Part shown: piece after piece, positions 1-8,821 of the stretch
How the letters are laid out: each line of letters begins with the position of its first letter
How positions within the stretch are numbered: position 1 is the stretch's first letter
Origin: CAWAYR01 sp050250955
Lineage (GTDB): Bacteria; Acidobacteriota; Vicinamibacteria; Vicinamibacterales; UBA2999
Direction of reading: 5' to 3'
DNA: 64,000 nt
Assembly (NCBI GenBank): GCA_050250955.1
Contig: JBFWNR010000002.1
Span: 186,001-250,000, forward strand
Made by a program: the position numbers and the translations under genes
The notes under the pieces: generated by a model
The model's input: the letters and a program-made list of their open reading frames with translations, nothing else
Databases searched by the model: none
What the model was told of the DNA's origin: nothing

Positions 1-2
1 GC

Positions 3-299
3 GTCGAGCAGCGTCGTGTCGACGGGCGGATCGAATACCGCGTCGTCGGCATCGTCTGGGGCGGCACCCGGCCCGTCGATCGCCTCGTCATCCGCTTCGG
101 TCCGCGCGACCCTGGAACGCCCTTCGCCGTCTGCCCGGCGCCGCGCACGCACCGGATCTGGAGCCTGTGGAGCTACCGCTGGCGGCCCGACGCCCCCGGC
201 TACTACGACATCGGCCTGCGCGTCGCCGATCCCTCCGTGCCCACCCGCCGTCTCGACCTGTCGTACTACGTGCGCCGGGTCCGGATCGACGAGGTGTGA
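3..299 (+). CDS. Sulfite-oxidase-like molybdoenzyme, C-terminal fragment
   Basis: This is the last 98 codons of a gene that starts before the window. The frame is open from base 3 to a TGA. The translation contains GIVWGGTRPVDRLVIRFG and, further on, W-S-Y-R-W-R-P-D-A-P-G-Y-Y-D-I-G-L-R-V-A-D. That resembles the Mo-co dimerisation domain of sulfite oxidase/nitrate reductase-type enzymes, an immunoglobulin-like fold that follows the Mo-pterin domain. The catalytic domain is off-window, so substrate and export cannot be judged. A molybdopterin biosynthesis gene (moaA) lies about 14 kb downstream. The family call rests on one domain and is moderately secure. Confidence 0.55.
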   Translation, partial: VEQRRVDGRIEYRVVGIVWGGTRPVDRLVIRFGPRDPGTPFAVCPAPRTHRIWSLWSYRWRPDAPGYYDIGLRVADPSVPTRRLDLSYYVRRVRIDEV

Positions 300-312
300 C
301 CCCCGATTCCCC

Positions 313-999
313 ATGCGCCACTCGTTGACTCTTTCCGTCGTGTGCCTGCTCGTCGCCCACCTGCCCGCCACCGCCCAGAGCACGCACGACGTGCAGTTCT
401 GGTCGCAAACGCTGGTCATGGGGCGGATCGACGAGTGGCGGACCCACATCGAGGTCCAGCCGCGCGTCTTCGACGACGTGTCGGAACTCGGCTTGACGAT
501 CGTCCGTGGCGCCGTCGGCCGGGCGCTGTCGCCGCACGTCTCGGCGTGGCTCGGCTACGCCTGGGTACCGCGCACCGCCGGCGCCGGCGTGCGCCACGAG
601 CAGCGCGTCTTCCAGCAGCTGCTCGTCACCCCGTCGTCGGTAGCCGGCTGGACGCCGTCGGTGCGACTGCGGCTCGAACAGCGCTGGCAGAACGAACCGT
701 GGGACGGCACGTCGCACCGCCTGCGCACCCTGGTGCGCGCGCAGCGCCCGCTCGACGCCGGGCGACGCTGGCAGCTGGCCGGGTACAACGAAGTGATGCT
801 CACCTTCGACGACACGCCGAGCGGCCCGCGGCGCGGCTACGACCGCAACCGCTTCTATGCGGGACTGATGCGGACGGTGAATCCGGCGCTGACCGTCGAA
901 GGCGGCTACATCTGGGAACACTCGCCGCTCGACGGGCCGGGAGACCGGCACGATCACGCCGCCATGGTCGCGCTGACCTGGCAGTGGCCGCGCCGGTGA
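313..999 (+). CDS. DUF2490 family secreted/outer-membrane protein
   Basis: The product has 228 aa. A signal peptide (residues 1 to about 21, ending A-T-A-Q) is followed by alternating short hydrophobic stretches. The pattern VQFWSQ near the N-terminus, repeated charged/aromatic strands, RLRLEQRW and a terminal TWQW are typical of DUF2490, a family predicted to form an outer-membrane beta-barrel of unknown function. The start ATG lies 13 nt after the stop of the molybdoenzyme fragment, so the two may be co-transcribed. No catalytic motif is visible. The function is unknown. Confidence 0.65.
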   Translation: MRHSLTLSVVCLLVAHLPATAQSTHDVQFWSQTLVMGRIDEWRTHIEVQPRVFDDVSELGLTIVRGAVGRALSPHVSAWLGYAWVPRTAGAGVRHEQRVFQQLLVTPSSVAGWTPSVRLRLEQRWQNEPWDGTSHRLRTLVRAQRPLDAGRRWQLAGYNEVMLTFDDTPSGPRRGYDRNRFYAGLMRTVNPALTVEGGYIWEHSPLDGPGDRHDHAAMVALTWQWPRR

Positions 1000-1014
1000 A
1001 GCCCCTGGCGCTGC

Positions 1015-2697
1015 TCACCTCGCCAGGGCCTGCCGGGCCTCGGCCAGCTCGGGCAGGTCGGGATCGGCGTCCTGCCAGTTGTCGAGAAACTGCTGGTAGC
1101 GTCGGCGGCTGGTCGCGGCATCGCCGCTGCGGCCGGCGGCGCGGGCCAGCCCGAGGACGGCGCGGCTGCGGTTCGGCGTCCGCTCGAGCGCCCGCTCGAA
1201 CCACGCCACCGCCTCGGCCGGCTGGCCCAGTTCGAGCAGCAGCTCGCCGTAGAGCTCGTCGGCCCCCTTCACCGGAAACGGTCGCCCGATCGGCTTCGGC
1301 ATGAGGGCCTGCAACCGCGTCGCCTCGTCCATCTTGGACCGGGCGATGCCCGGCAGCTCGTCGACCACCGCCGCCACCGCCTCGAGTTCGAGGAGCAGGA
1401 TCGCCGCCTGCTCGCGCAGCCCGGGATCCATCGTCGGCGCCGCGGCCTTCTGCAATTCCTCGCGCACCGCCAGGGCCCGCGGCGCGTCCTGCAGGCGCAG
1501 GGCGCTCACGCCGAGCACGAACAGCTCGTCGAGGTTGTCGAAGCCGTTCTGGCCGCGCATCTCCTCCCAGCGTTCGCTCTCGAGCACCCAGCGGGCACGC
1601 ATCGAGCCCTTGTCGTTCTGGAGCGCCAGCCGGCCACTGCCCCGGCCGATCTCGCTGTCGGCGTAGTGGTGGCCGCCGATGAGATCGGTCGTGGTCACGA
1701 CGGCGAGCGCCTTGTCCACCTCGGTCGCCACCTGCGCCGCCTCGGCGAACCGGCCGAGCTGGGTCAGCTCGTAGTGGAGCCACACCAGGCTGTGGAAGTC
1801 GCGCTGCACGACCGAGCGGCGGCCGCGCTCCACCCACGCCACCGACGCCTGCCACGAGGCGCGGTCGCTGGCGGCGGCATCGCGCCAGTAGCCGAGCTGC
1901 AGGAAGAAGTGCGCCGGCATGTGGAGCGCGTGACTCGACGCCGGGGCGATGGCGGCGTAGGCGCGAGCCGCGTCCAGCCCCCTGGCGGCCAGCTGGCCGT
2001 GGTCGTAGGCATGGAGCATCATGTGCGCGGCGCCGGGGTGCTGCGGGTTGCGCGCGAACACCGCCGCAGCGATGGCGCCGGCCTTCTCACGCAGCGGCAG
2101 CGACGCATCGCCGCGCGGCAGCGTCGCCAGCAGCGCCAGCGCGTAGAACACCTGCGCCTCGTCGTCATCGGGGTAGGCCGCGGCCACCGCCGCCATCCCG
2201 TCGGCGAACGCCTGGGCGCGCACCGGCTTCTCGCCGGGACCCCACAGGCCCTCGAGGGCCCGCAGGTAGGCCTGCTCGCGGGCGGTCCGCCCGCGCGCGA
2301 TCCGCGCCTCGGGTGACGGGCCCAGCTTGGCCAGGGCTTCGCGGCCCTTGGCGGGCTCTTCGAAGAACCACAGCGGCTGGCTGAAGGCGAGCGACTCGCC
2401 CCAATAGGCCATTGCGAAGTCCGGGTCGGCGGCCTGGGCAGCGCGGAAGGCCTGAATGGCGTCCTCGTAACCGAAGCTGTGCAGCCAGGCCACGCCACGC
2501 AGGAAGTGGTCCTGCGCCGCCGCCGCCCCGCTGTTGGGAAAGGCGATCGAGCCGAGCGACCCGGTGCGCTGGGCCGGGTCCGCCACCGGAGCGGGCGTCG
2601 CCGTCATGGGCACGTCGGGGGCCGGAGCCTCCCGCCCGCAGGCGACGCCGGCGGCACCGACGAGCACGCTCACCAGAAGGGTCGCTGACCGGGTCAT
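1015..2697 (-). CDS. Tetratricopeptide-repeat protein, exported
   Basis: The product has 560 aa. The N-terminus is a hydrophobic export signal ending A-G-V-A-C-G; Cys20 may be lipidated, but Gly at -3 makes a poor lipobox. The rest is helical with TPR-like units, for example G-Y-E-D-A-I-Q-A-F-R-A-A-Q-A-A-D-P-D-F around residues 75-95 and the A-V-A-W-F-E-R-A-L-E-R-T-P unit near the C-terminus. A conserved central part (HPGAAHMMLHAYDHG, HALHMPAHFFLQLGYW) is seen in a family of acidobacterial TPR proteins with no assigned role. It is probably a periplasmic scaffold. It converges on the DUF2490 gene 15 nt away. Confidence 0.65.
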   Translation of the reverse strand: MTRSATLLVSVLVGAAGVACGREAPAPDVPMTATPAPVADPAQRTGSLGSIAFPNSGAAAAQDHFLRGVAWLHSFGYEDAIQAFRAAQAADPDFAMAYWGESLAFSQPLWFFEEPAKGREALAKLGPSPEARIARGRTAREQAYLRALEGLWGPGEKPVRAQAFADGMAAVAAAYPDDDEAQVFYALALLATLPRGDASLPLREKAGAIAAAVFARNPQHPGAAHMMLHAYDHGQLAARGLDAARAYAAIAPASSHALHMPAHFFLQLGYWRDAAASDRASWQASVAWVERGRRSVVQRDFHSLVWLHYELTQLGRFAEAAQVATEVDKALAVVTTTDLIGGHHYADSEIGRGSGRLALQNDKGSMRARWVLESERWEEMRGQNGFDNLDELFVLGVSALRLQDAPRALAVREELQKAAAPTMDPGLREQAAILLLELEAVAAVVDELPGIARSKMDEATRLQALMPKPIGRPFPVKGADELYGELLLELGQPAEAVAWFERALERTPNRSRAVLGLARAAGRSGDAATSRRRYQQFLDNWQDADPDLPELAEARQALAR

Positions 2698-2724
2698 CGT
2701 CGTGATCGTACTCCGTACAGACGA

Positions 2725-2751
2725 AGGGCGGCTCGACGATCGAGCCGCCCT
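2725..2751 (-). terminator. Intrinsic terminator after the TonB-type receptor gene
   Basis: A perfect 12-bp inverted repeat (AGGGCGGCTCGA at 2725-2736, complement at 2740-2751) with a 3-base loop lies about 50 nt past the receptor stop. On the minus strand it is followed by a modestly T-rich TCGTCTGT. It also lies just upstream of the TPR gene start, so it would insulate that gene from receptor transcription. Confidence 0.6.
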
Positions 2752-2762
2752 CCGTTGTTTGT

Positions 2763-2793
2763 CTAGCTGCTAGCCCTAGCCGCTAGCCGCTGG
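2763..2793. repeat. Heptanucleotide tandem array, CTAGCCG family
   Basis: About four and a half units in the order CTAGCTG, CTAGCC (one base short), CTAGCCG, CTAGCCG, CTGG. The array lies between the receptor stop codon and the terminator hairpin. The same unit recurs at 15045-15076 and, as its complement, at 14940-14964. Confidence 0.7.
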
Positions 2794-2800
2794 TCGAGCG

Positions 2801-5800
2801 CTAGAAGGAGAGCCGGAACATCAGCTGCGTCAGCCGCGAGAAGCCGCGCTGCCCGGTGATGCGCCCGAAGGTCGTGGCGCCCTGCCGGATCTCGGGACCC
2901 GTGGTCTTGACGGTGTTGGTGATGTTGAGGATCTCGATGCGGATCTGGCCACGCACCGAACCCACGAACCGGACGTCCTTGGACGCCACGAAGTCCCAGT
3001 TGTTGCGGTGCGGGGTGCGCACCTTGTCGGTCGTGCGGCCGGCGGTACCGAGCGTGAACAGGCCCGGGTTCTCGAAGGCGGCCGCGTTGAGCCACACGCC
3101 GGGGTTCGCGCCCGGGTAGAACAGCCGGTCCTCGCGGCCGCCGTCGGTCGCCAGATCCGCGCCGGTCAGATTCGGCCGCTGCACGCGGAAGAACGCCGCC
3201 GACAGGTTGTTGGAGTTGGTGCTCATCGCGATCGGGAAACCGCTTTCGAAAGCGATGATCGACGACAGCGTCCAGTCGCCGAGGATGTGCTTGGCGATGC
3301 CGCTGTTGGCCCACCGCTTGCCCTCACCGAAGGGCAGCTGGAAGATCGGCGACAGCACCAGCTTGTGGGGCACGTCGAGCAGGCTGATCGAGTACTCGGC
3401 GTCGATGTCGTAGGCGTTCTGGGCGTTGGCGGTGTTGCCGCCGGTCGCCGAGTACGAGTTGGTCTCGCCGAACTGGTTGTCCTTCAGGCGCGAGAAGGTG
3501 TAGTTGATGCGGCCGCCCCAGCCGTTGCTGAGACGCTTCTCGAACTTGAAGATGGCGGCGTGGTACTGGTTCCGGCCGCCGGTGTTCTGGCGCATCAGGA
3601 TGTCGCCGTGCTGCGGGAACGGCCGCAGCGACTGCGCCCGCGAGATGGTCGGGCTGGTCACCGCGAAGCCCTGGCCGGCCGGCAGGCCGAAGAACGGGTT
3701 CGGCACCTGATCGTTCAGCGCCGAGCCCAGCGCCAGGGCGCTGACCGGCAGCTGGTTGATGTTGATGATGCCGTCGTTCGAGCCGCCGAGGCCCAGATCA
3801 CGGCCGGTCGCGCCGGAGTACTCGAAGCCGACCGCGATGTTGCCCGGCAGCTCGCGGTTGATGTCGAACGAGTACTGCTGGACGTAGGGCGCCTTCTTGT
3901 CCTGGTCGATGAACTCGATGCCGCCGGGGTTGCCGACGCCTTCGAGCGCACCGAGCGAGTTGCCGCGCGGCTGGCCGATGCCGCCCGGGAACGGGTTGGT
4001 CAAGGTCGCCGTCGGGGCGAACTGGCCCTGGGTCATGAAGGTGTTCTGGCTGTAGCCCACCTGACCGTAGTTGGTGGCGCCCACCGCCTGGTAGTTCCAG
4101 GGCGCCCAGTAGATGCCGTAGCCGGCGCGGATCACCGTCTGCGGGTTGATCGAGTAGACCATGCCGACGCGGGGCGAGACCTTCACGGCCAGCGGATCGC
4201 CCTGGTAGTCGTTGGCGCCGTTCTGGCCGGCGTAGATGAGGCCGCCGCGCACCGGCTGACCGTTGACGACGAGGTTGCCGAGCGCGCCGCCGGGGTTCAG
4301 GGTGCGGTCGAAGCCGACGGTGAAGCGGTTGTCCGCCTCCATCAGGCCGCTCTCGTGCTCGAGCCGGATGCCGCCGTTGATGGTCAGCTTGGGCCCGACG
4401 CGGAAGTCGTCCTGCAGGTACGCGCCGTAATAGCGGACGAAGTAGTCGGCCGGCTCCGAGACCAGGACGCGGCTCAGGTTGCCCGGGTCACCCGAGGGAT
4501 AGCCAAGCAGCATGCTGGCCAGCGCGTTGCCCGACGGGTTGGCGCCGTTGACGCCGTTGACGGTCGGGTTGGCCGAGGTGAAACGGCGGTCGAAGTTGAA
4601 CACGCCGGCGCTGCCCGAGAAGCTCTGCGTCTCGTTGCCGATGGTGCGGAAGTCGACGCCGGCCTTGACGGTGTGGCGGCCGAGCAGCTTCGAGTAGGTG
4701 GCGTTGGCGCCGTAGGAGTACCAGTTGCGATCCGACGGGTCGATGGCGCCGAGCTGGTAGTAGTCGGTGATGTTGACGATCGGGAACTTCTTGAACCCGA
4801 TGGCGTTGGTGAACGCCGAGCTGAAGCCGAGCGTACCCGGATCGAACGGCGCCGAGGTGGTGTCGTCGTCGAGGAACCGCGTCCAGCCGAAGCGCAGCGT
4901 GAACACCGAGTTGCTCGACGGCAGCCAGGTGTTGTTGAGGGCGACGATGTGCACGCGGCGCAGCAGCTTGTAGTCGCTGTTGTCGATGAACGCGTTGGGC
5001 GTGCCCTGCGGCTCGACGACGTTGGCGCACGGCTCGTCGGTGCGGTTGTAGAGGTAGAAGCCGCTCAGCGAGACCTTGTCGGTGAAGCGGTGGTCGAGCT
5101 TGGCGGTGTACATCTGCGCGCGGTCTTCGATCTGCGCGGTGTTGGAGAAGTTGGCCAGTCCGTTGCTGACGTCCTGCTGCGGGTTGCGCAGGTAGCCGAG
5201 CATGGCGGTCGCCACCGGGTTGAGGCGGTTGGCCGGGATGACGTTGCCGGGGAACGGGGTGCGACCGTTGCCGTTGGCGTCGCCGGTGAGCGGGTCGTAG
5301 ATCACCACCAGGTTGCCGTTGGCGTCGCGGCTCTGCGAGAAGTCGCCGGCCTTCTCGCGGGCGGTGGGCAGGCGCTCCTGGCCGTTGCGCGTGGTGTTGG
5401 ATCCGTAGCCTTCGCCCGCGATCCAGAAGAAGGTGCGGTTGCGGAGCAGCGGGCCGCCGAAGCCGCCGCCGGCGAGGTGGTAGTAGGTGTCGGGCAGCGG
5501 GATGCCGCTCTTCTCCGAGAAGTAGTTGTTCGAGGCGCCCCACTTGGGCCGGTTCTGGTAGAAGCCGCTGCCGCGCCACGAATTGGTGCCCGAGCGAGTG
5601 GCGGTGTTGAAGATGCCGCCGCCGGTGCGGCCGGTTTCGGCGTCGTAGTTGTGCACCTGCACGGCGACGTCGTCGAGGGCTTCGATGGTCGGGTTGGCCG
5701 AGGCGCGGTTGCGCAAGTCGGTCACCGGCACGCCGTCGATGAGGTAGTTGTTGCCGCGGCGGGTGCCGCCGCCCAGCGACAGCAGCGAGGCGTTGGTCTG

Positions 5801-6325
5801 GTCCTGCTGGCGGTTGAACTGCGGGTCGCCCGAGGCGACGACGGTCGGCAGCGTGACCGCGAACAGGAACGCCGAGCGGCCGCCCGACGGCAGCGTGCTG
5901 AGCTGCTCCGTGCTGATGACACCGCCGCCAGTGGCGTTGGAGGTGTCGATGACCGGCGCGGCGCCGGTGACCGTGATGGTCTCCTGCAGCTGACCGACCT
6001 CGAGGGTGATGTCCAGGGTGATGAACTGCTGCGCGGCGATCCGGACGGCCTTGTTCTCGTAGGTCCTGAACCCGGTCAGCGTCGCCCGGACGGTGTACGT
6101 GCCTGGCGGCACGGCCGCGAAGCTGTACTCGCCCGAGTCGTTCGAGACCGCGTCGCGCTGCTGACCCGTCGCTTCGTTGAGCAGTTCGACGGTCACTCCA
6201 GGAATGACGCCGTTTGCGTCCCGTACCGCGCCTCGCAACCCGCCCGTGAACGTCTGGGCGGCTGCGAAGCTGCCGGTCACGGCCACCATCAGGCCGACGA
6301 CCAGTGCTTGCCGCAAGGTCTTCAT
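2801..6325 (-). CDS. Outer-membrane receptor with carboxypeptidase-regulatory and TonB plug domains
   Basis: The product has 1174 aa. A signal peptide (MKTLRQALVVGLMVAV...FAAAQ) is followed by a carboxypeptidase-regulatory-like beta-sandwich (about 28-112: GLRGAVRDANGVIPGVTVELLN, GEYSFAAVPPGTYTV). Next come a plug-like region (about 115-230) and a long porin-type beta-barrel ending in M-F-R-L-S-F with the terminal Phe typical of outer-membrane proteins. This architecture is greatly expanded in Acidobacteria and is thought to import oligomers using TonB energy. The substrate is not evident. I chose the start because GAGAGG precedes the ATG; an upstream in-frame extension has no signal peptide. 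The gene is monocistronic, with a terminator downstream. Confidence 0.85.
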   Translation of the reverse strand: MKTLRQALVVGLMVAVTGSFAAAQTFTGGLRGAVRDANGVIPGVTVELLNEATGQQRDAVSNDSGEYSFAAVPPGTYTVRATLTGFRTYENKAVRIAAQQFITLDITLEVGQLQETITVTGAAPVIDTSNATGGGVISTEQLSTLPSGGRSAFLFAVTLPTVVASGDPQFNRQQDQTNASLLSLGGGTRRGNNYLIDGVPVTDLRNRASANPTIEALDDVAVQVHNYDAETGRTGGGIFNTATRSGTNSWRGSGFYQNRPKWGASNNYFSEKSGIPLPDTYYHLAGGGFGGPLLRNRTFFWIAGEGYGSNTTRNGQERLPTAREKAGDFSQSRDANGNLVVIYDPLTGDANGNGRTPFPGNVIPANRLNPVATAMLGYLRNPQQDVSNGLANFSNTAQIEDRAQMYTAKLDHRFTDKVSLSGFYLYNRTDEPCANVVEPQGTPNAFIDNSDYKLLRRVHIVALNNTWLPSSNSVFTLRFGWTRFLDDDTTSAPFDPGTLGFSSAFTNAIGFKKFPIVNITDYYQLGAIDPSDRNWYSYGANATYSKLLGRHTVKAGVDFRTIGNETQSFSGSAGVFNFDRRFTSANPTVNGVNGANPSGNALASMLLGYPSGDPGNLSRVLVSEPADYFVRYYGAYLQDDFRVGPKLTINGGIRLEHESGLMEADNRFTVGFDRTLNPGGALGNLVVNGQPVRGGLIYAGQNGANDYQGDPLAVKVSPRVGMVYSINPQTVIRAGYGIYWAPWNYQAVGATNYGQVGYSQNTFMTQGQFAPTATLTNPFPGGIGQPRGNSLGALEGVGNPGGIEFIDQDKKAPYVQQYSFDINRELPGNIAVGFEYSGATGRDLGLGGSNDGIININQLPVSALALGSALNDQVPNPFFGLPAGQGFAVTSPTISRAQSLRPFPQHGDILMRQNTGGRNQYHAAIFKFEKRLSNGWGGRINYTFSRLKDNQFGETNSYSATGGNTANAQNAYDIDAEYSISLLDVPHKLVLSPIFQLPFGEGKRWANSGIAKHILGDWTLSSIIAFESGFPIAMSTNSNNLSAAFFRVQRPNLTGADLATDGGREDRLFYPGANPGVWLNAAAFENPGLFTLGTAGRTTDKVRTPHRNNWDFVASKDVRFVGSVRGQIRIEILNITNTVKTTGPEIRQGATTFGRITGQRGFSRLTQLMFRLSF

Positions 6326-6478
6326 GGTCACCTCTCGTTGTATGTCCCAGAACACCCACGCCATCCCCGAGCACTTCGCGTGGGCGCGCAATCGCGCGGG
6401 ACGTCCCGAGGCAGGATCCACCACTCGTGCCAACGGAGTGGGGGCAACCCCGGAAGCGGACCGCACGAAAACGGCAGA

Positions 6479-6507
6479 ATCGTAGGGCGGTTTTCCCCGT
6501 AACGCAA
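6479..6507 (-). promoter_or_regulatory. Candidate sigma-70 promoter for the receptor gene
   Basis: Reading the minus strand, TTGCGT (6507-6502), a 17-base spacer and TACGAT (6484-6479) resemble -35/-10 boxes. Transcription would start near 6470 and give a leader of about 145 nt. The leader contains a perfect 12-bp palindrome CGGGACGTCCCG (about 6398-6409). I recognise no known riboswitch in it. The 6326-6616 spacer otherwise shows nothing. Confidence 0.35.
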
Positions 6508-6616
6508 GCATTACCTCACGGCTGGCGCATGGTCAGCATGAGCAGATCCAATGCAAGGTCGGGCAGGTATCCAATCCGATGGATCCAACGGTCCGACGAC
6601 TCAGCCGTGTCGAGCG

Positions 6617-8350
6617 CTAACGCCGACGCCGGGCCGGCGCCGACGGGCCGCGCGGGACGTCGGTGACCGCCCCCTCGCTCGCCGACGACACCAGCCGTGC
6701 GTACTTGGCCAGCGCGCCGCGGGTGGCGCGGACCGGGCGTGGACGCCACGCCCGCCGGCGGGCGGCCAGTTCGCGGGCGGCCACGTCGAGGTGAATGGTC
6801 CGGGCCCGGGCATCGATCGTAATCGTGTCGCCGCGCTTCACCAGACCGATCGGCCCGCCCACCGCCGCCTCCGGCGTGACGTGGCCGACCACGAAGCCGT
6901 GCGTGCCGCCCGAGAAGCGGCCATCGGTGATGAGCGCAACGCTGTCGCCCAGCCCGCGGCCGATGAGCGCACTGGTCGGCGACAGCATCTCGCGCATGCC
7001 CGGGCCGCCCTGCGGACCTTCGTAGCGGATCACCACCACGTGCCCGGCCTTGACCCGGCCGCGCAGGATGGCCTCCAGCGCGTCCTCTTCGCGCTCGAAG
7101 ACCAGGGCCGTGCCGGTGAAGCGCTCGCCCTCCTTGCCGCTGATCTTGGCCACTGCCCCCTCGGGCGCCAGGTTGCCGCGCAGCACGACCAGGTGACTCT
7201 CCTTCTTGACCGGATCGGCGAAGTCGCTGACCACGGTCTGCCCGGCCGGGTAGTCCGGCGTCCCGGCGAGGTTCTCGGCCAGCGTGCGGCCGGTGACCGT
7301 GAGGGCGTCGCCGTGGAGCAGGCCGCGGTCGAGCAGCCGCTTCATCAGCGGGGTCAGCCCGCCGATCCGCACCAGTTCGGCCATCATGAAGGTGCCGCTC
7401 GGCCGCAGGTCGGCGAGCACCGGCACCCGCTTCCCTACCCGGGTGAAATCGTCGAGCGTCAGCCTGACCCCCGCGGCGCTGGCGATGGCCAGCAGGTGCA
7501 GGACGGCGTTGGTCGACCCGCCCAGGGCGACGACCACGGTGATCGCGTTCTCGAACGCCTTGCGGGTCAGGATCCGCCGCGGGGTCAGCCCCTCGGCCAC
7601 CAGATGGGCCACCGCCGCGCCGGCCCGCCGACAGTCGTCGAGCTTGTCGCCCGAGATGGCGGCCTGCGCCGAGCTGTTGGGCAGGCTCAGCCCGAGCGCC
7701 TCGATGGCCGACGCCATCGTGTTGGCGGTGTACATGCCGCCGCACGACCCGGCTCCCGGGCAGGCGTGCTGCTCGAGGTCGGCCAGGTCGGCGTCCGACA
7801 GCCGACCGGCGGCGTGCTGCCCGACGGCCTCGAACACCGAGACGACGTCCACGGGTCGGCCGCGCCAGGTGCCGGGCAGGATCGTGCCGCCGTAGACGAA
7901 CACCGCCGGGCGGTCGAGCCGCGCGATGGCCATCGCGCAGGCCGGCATGTTCTTGTCGCACCCGCCGATCGTCACCAGGCCGTCGAAGCCTTCGGCGCCG
8001 GCCACCGTCTCGATCGAGTCGGCGATGACCTCGCGCGAGACCAGCGAGTAGCGCATGCCCTCCGAGCCCATCGAGATCCCGTCCGAGACGGTGATGGTGT
8101 TGAAGATCACCGCCTTGGCCCCGGCGGCATCGACCCCGGCGGCCGCCGCCCTGGCCAGCTGGTCGATGTGCACGTTGCACGGCGTCACCTGGCTCCACGT
8201 CGAGGCGACGCCGATCTGCGGCTTGGCGAAGTCGGCGCGCGTGAAGCCGACGGCGTGCAGCATGGCGCGCCCGGCGGCGCGTGACGGGCCGTCGACGACG
8301 GCGGCGGAGAAGCGACGGGGAGAGGGACTCGCGGGACGACGCCGGCTCAT
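6617..8350 (-). CDS. ilvD: Dihydroxy-acid dehydratase
   Basis: The product has 577 aa, the usual length. It dehydrates 2,3-dihydroxy-isovalerate and -methylvalerate to 2-oxo acids in valine/isoleucine synthesis, in the cytoplasm. The three iron-sulfur cysteines are visible in VTPCNVHID, GGCDKNMPACAMA and PGAGSCGGMYTANTMASA. The C-terminal ITDGRFSGGTHGFVVGHVTPEA is the family signature. The start at MSRRRP lies only 24 nt from the divergent S4-domain gene, so the promoters overlap. No other branched-chain gene is nearby. Confidence 0.93.
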   Translation of the reverse strand: MSRRRPASPSPRRFSAAVVDGPSRAAGRAMLHAVGFTRADFAKPQIGVASTWSQVTPCNVHIDQLARAAAAGVDAAGAKAVIFNTITVSDGISMGSEGMRYSLVSREVIADSIETVAGAEGFDGLVTIGGCDKNMPACAMAIARLDRPAVFVYGGTILPGTWRGRPVDVVSVFEAVGQHAAGRLSDADLADLEQHACPGAGSCGGMYTANTMASAIEALGLSLPNSSAQAAISGDKLDDCRRAGAAVAHLVAEGLTPRRILTRKAFENAITVVVALGGSTNAVLHLLAIASAAGVRLTLDDFTRVGKRVPVLADLRPSGTFMMAELVRIGGLTPLMKRLLDRGLLHGDALTVTGRTLAENLAGTPDYPAGQTVVSDFADPVKKESHLVVLRGNLAPEGAVAKISGKEGERFTGTALVFEREEDALEAILRGRVKAGHVVVIRYEGPQGGPGMREMLSPTSALIGRGLGDSVALITDGRFSGGTHGFVVGHVTPEAAVGGPIGLVKRGDTITIDARARTIHLDVAARELAARRRAWRPRPVRATRGALAKYARLVSSASEGAVTDVPRGPSAPARRRR

Positions 8351-8362
8351 GGGTGGGGACTG

Positions 8363-8368
8363 TATCAT
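8363..8368 (+). promoter_or_regulatory. -10 element of a probably leaderless mRNA
   Basis: TATCAT ends 6 nt before the GTG start of the S4-domain gene. That spacing puts the transcription start at or next to the start codon. No Shine-Dalgarno sequence and no good -35 box are present. Confidence 0.45.
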
Positions 8369-8374
8369 CCGGCC

Positions 8375-8764
8375 GTGGACCGTACGCCGCCCGTGCGCCT
8401 CGACGTGTGGCTCGACGTCGCCTGCCTGTTCCGCACGCGGTCGGAGGCGCAGAAGGCGTGCCGGACCGGCAAGGTGGCGGTCAACGGCATCACCGCCAAG
8501 CCGCACCGCGAGGTGCGCCCGGGCGACACCCTGCGCATCGACCGGCCGTTCGGGCGCCTGCAGATCGTGGTGGTCCGCGACGTGGCCGACCGCCATGTCT
8601 CCAAGGCCGAGGCGCGCCAGCTCTACGACGACCGGACGCCGCCGCCGACCGCGGACGAGGTGGCGATGCGCCGCGCGGAGCGGATCTTCCGGGCCACCGT
8701 GGCACCCCGGCAGCGGCCGGACAAGCGTGAACGGCGGCGGCTGCGCGACCTCAAGCAGCGCTGA
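8375..8764 (+). CDS. S4-domain RNA-binding protein (Hsp15-like)
   Basis: The product has 129 aa. An S4 domain spans residues 6-65: RLDVWLDVACLFRTRSEAQKACRTGKVAVNG, then HREVRPGDTLRI. A basic C-terminal tail follows (RPDKRERRRLRDLKQR). Hsp15-type S4 proteins bind rRNA on stalled or dissociated 50S subunits; whether this one does so is inferred. The start is GTG, six bases after a TATCAT -10 box, so the message may be leaderless. A hairpin follows the stop codon. Confidence 0.8.
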   Translation: MDRTPPVRLDVWLDVACLFRTRSEAQKACRTGKVAVNGITAKPHREVRPGDTLRIDRPFGRLQIVVVRDVADRHVSKAEARQLYDDRTPPPTADEVAMRRAERIFRATVAPRQRPDKRERRRLRDLKQR

Positions 8765-8775
8765 CCTGGACCAAA

Positions 8776-8793
8776 GGGCGGCGACAGCCGCCC
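8776..8793 (+). terminator. Hairpin after the S4-domain gene, weak terminator
   Basis: GGGCGGC (8776-8782), the tetraloop GACA and GCCGCCC (8787-8793) form a perfect 7-bp stem 11 nt after the stop. No T-run follows, so it may only pause or protect the mRNA end. Confidence 0.3.
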
Positions 8794-8821
8794 GCCCGCC
8801 GTCCTACACTGGTGCGGTCCG

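Noticed and set aside
6326..6478. Cobalamin or other riboswitch in the receptor leader
   Set aside because: No conserved B12 box or other known core sequence is visible, and the leader has only a simple palindrome.
3008..6502. A 1164-codon open frame on the plus strand opposite the receptor gene
   Set aside because: It is the antisense shadow of a clear receptor gene in very GC-rich DNA. Its translation is Arg/Ala/Val-rich low complexity with no recognisable motif. The same holds for long frames antisense to UPF0182 (8804-11740) and to the regulator/kinase genes (33817-36489).
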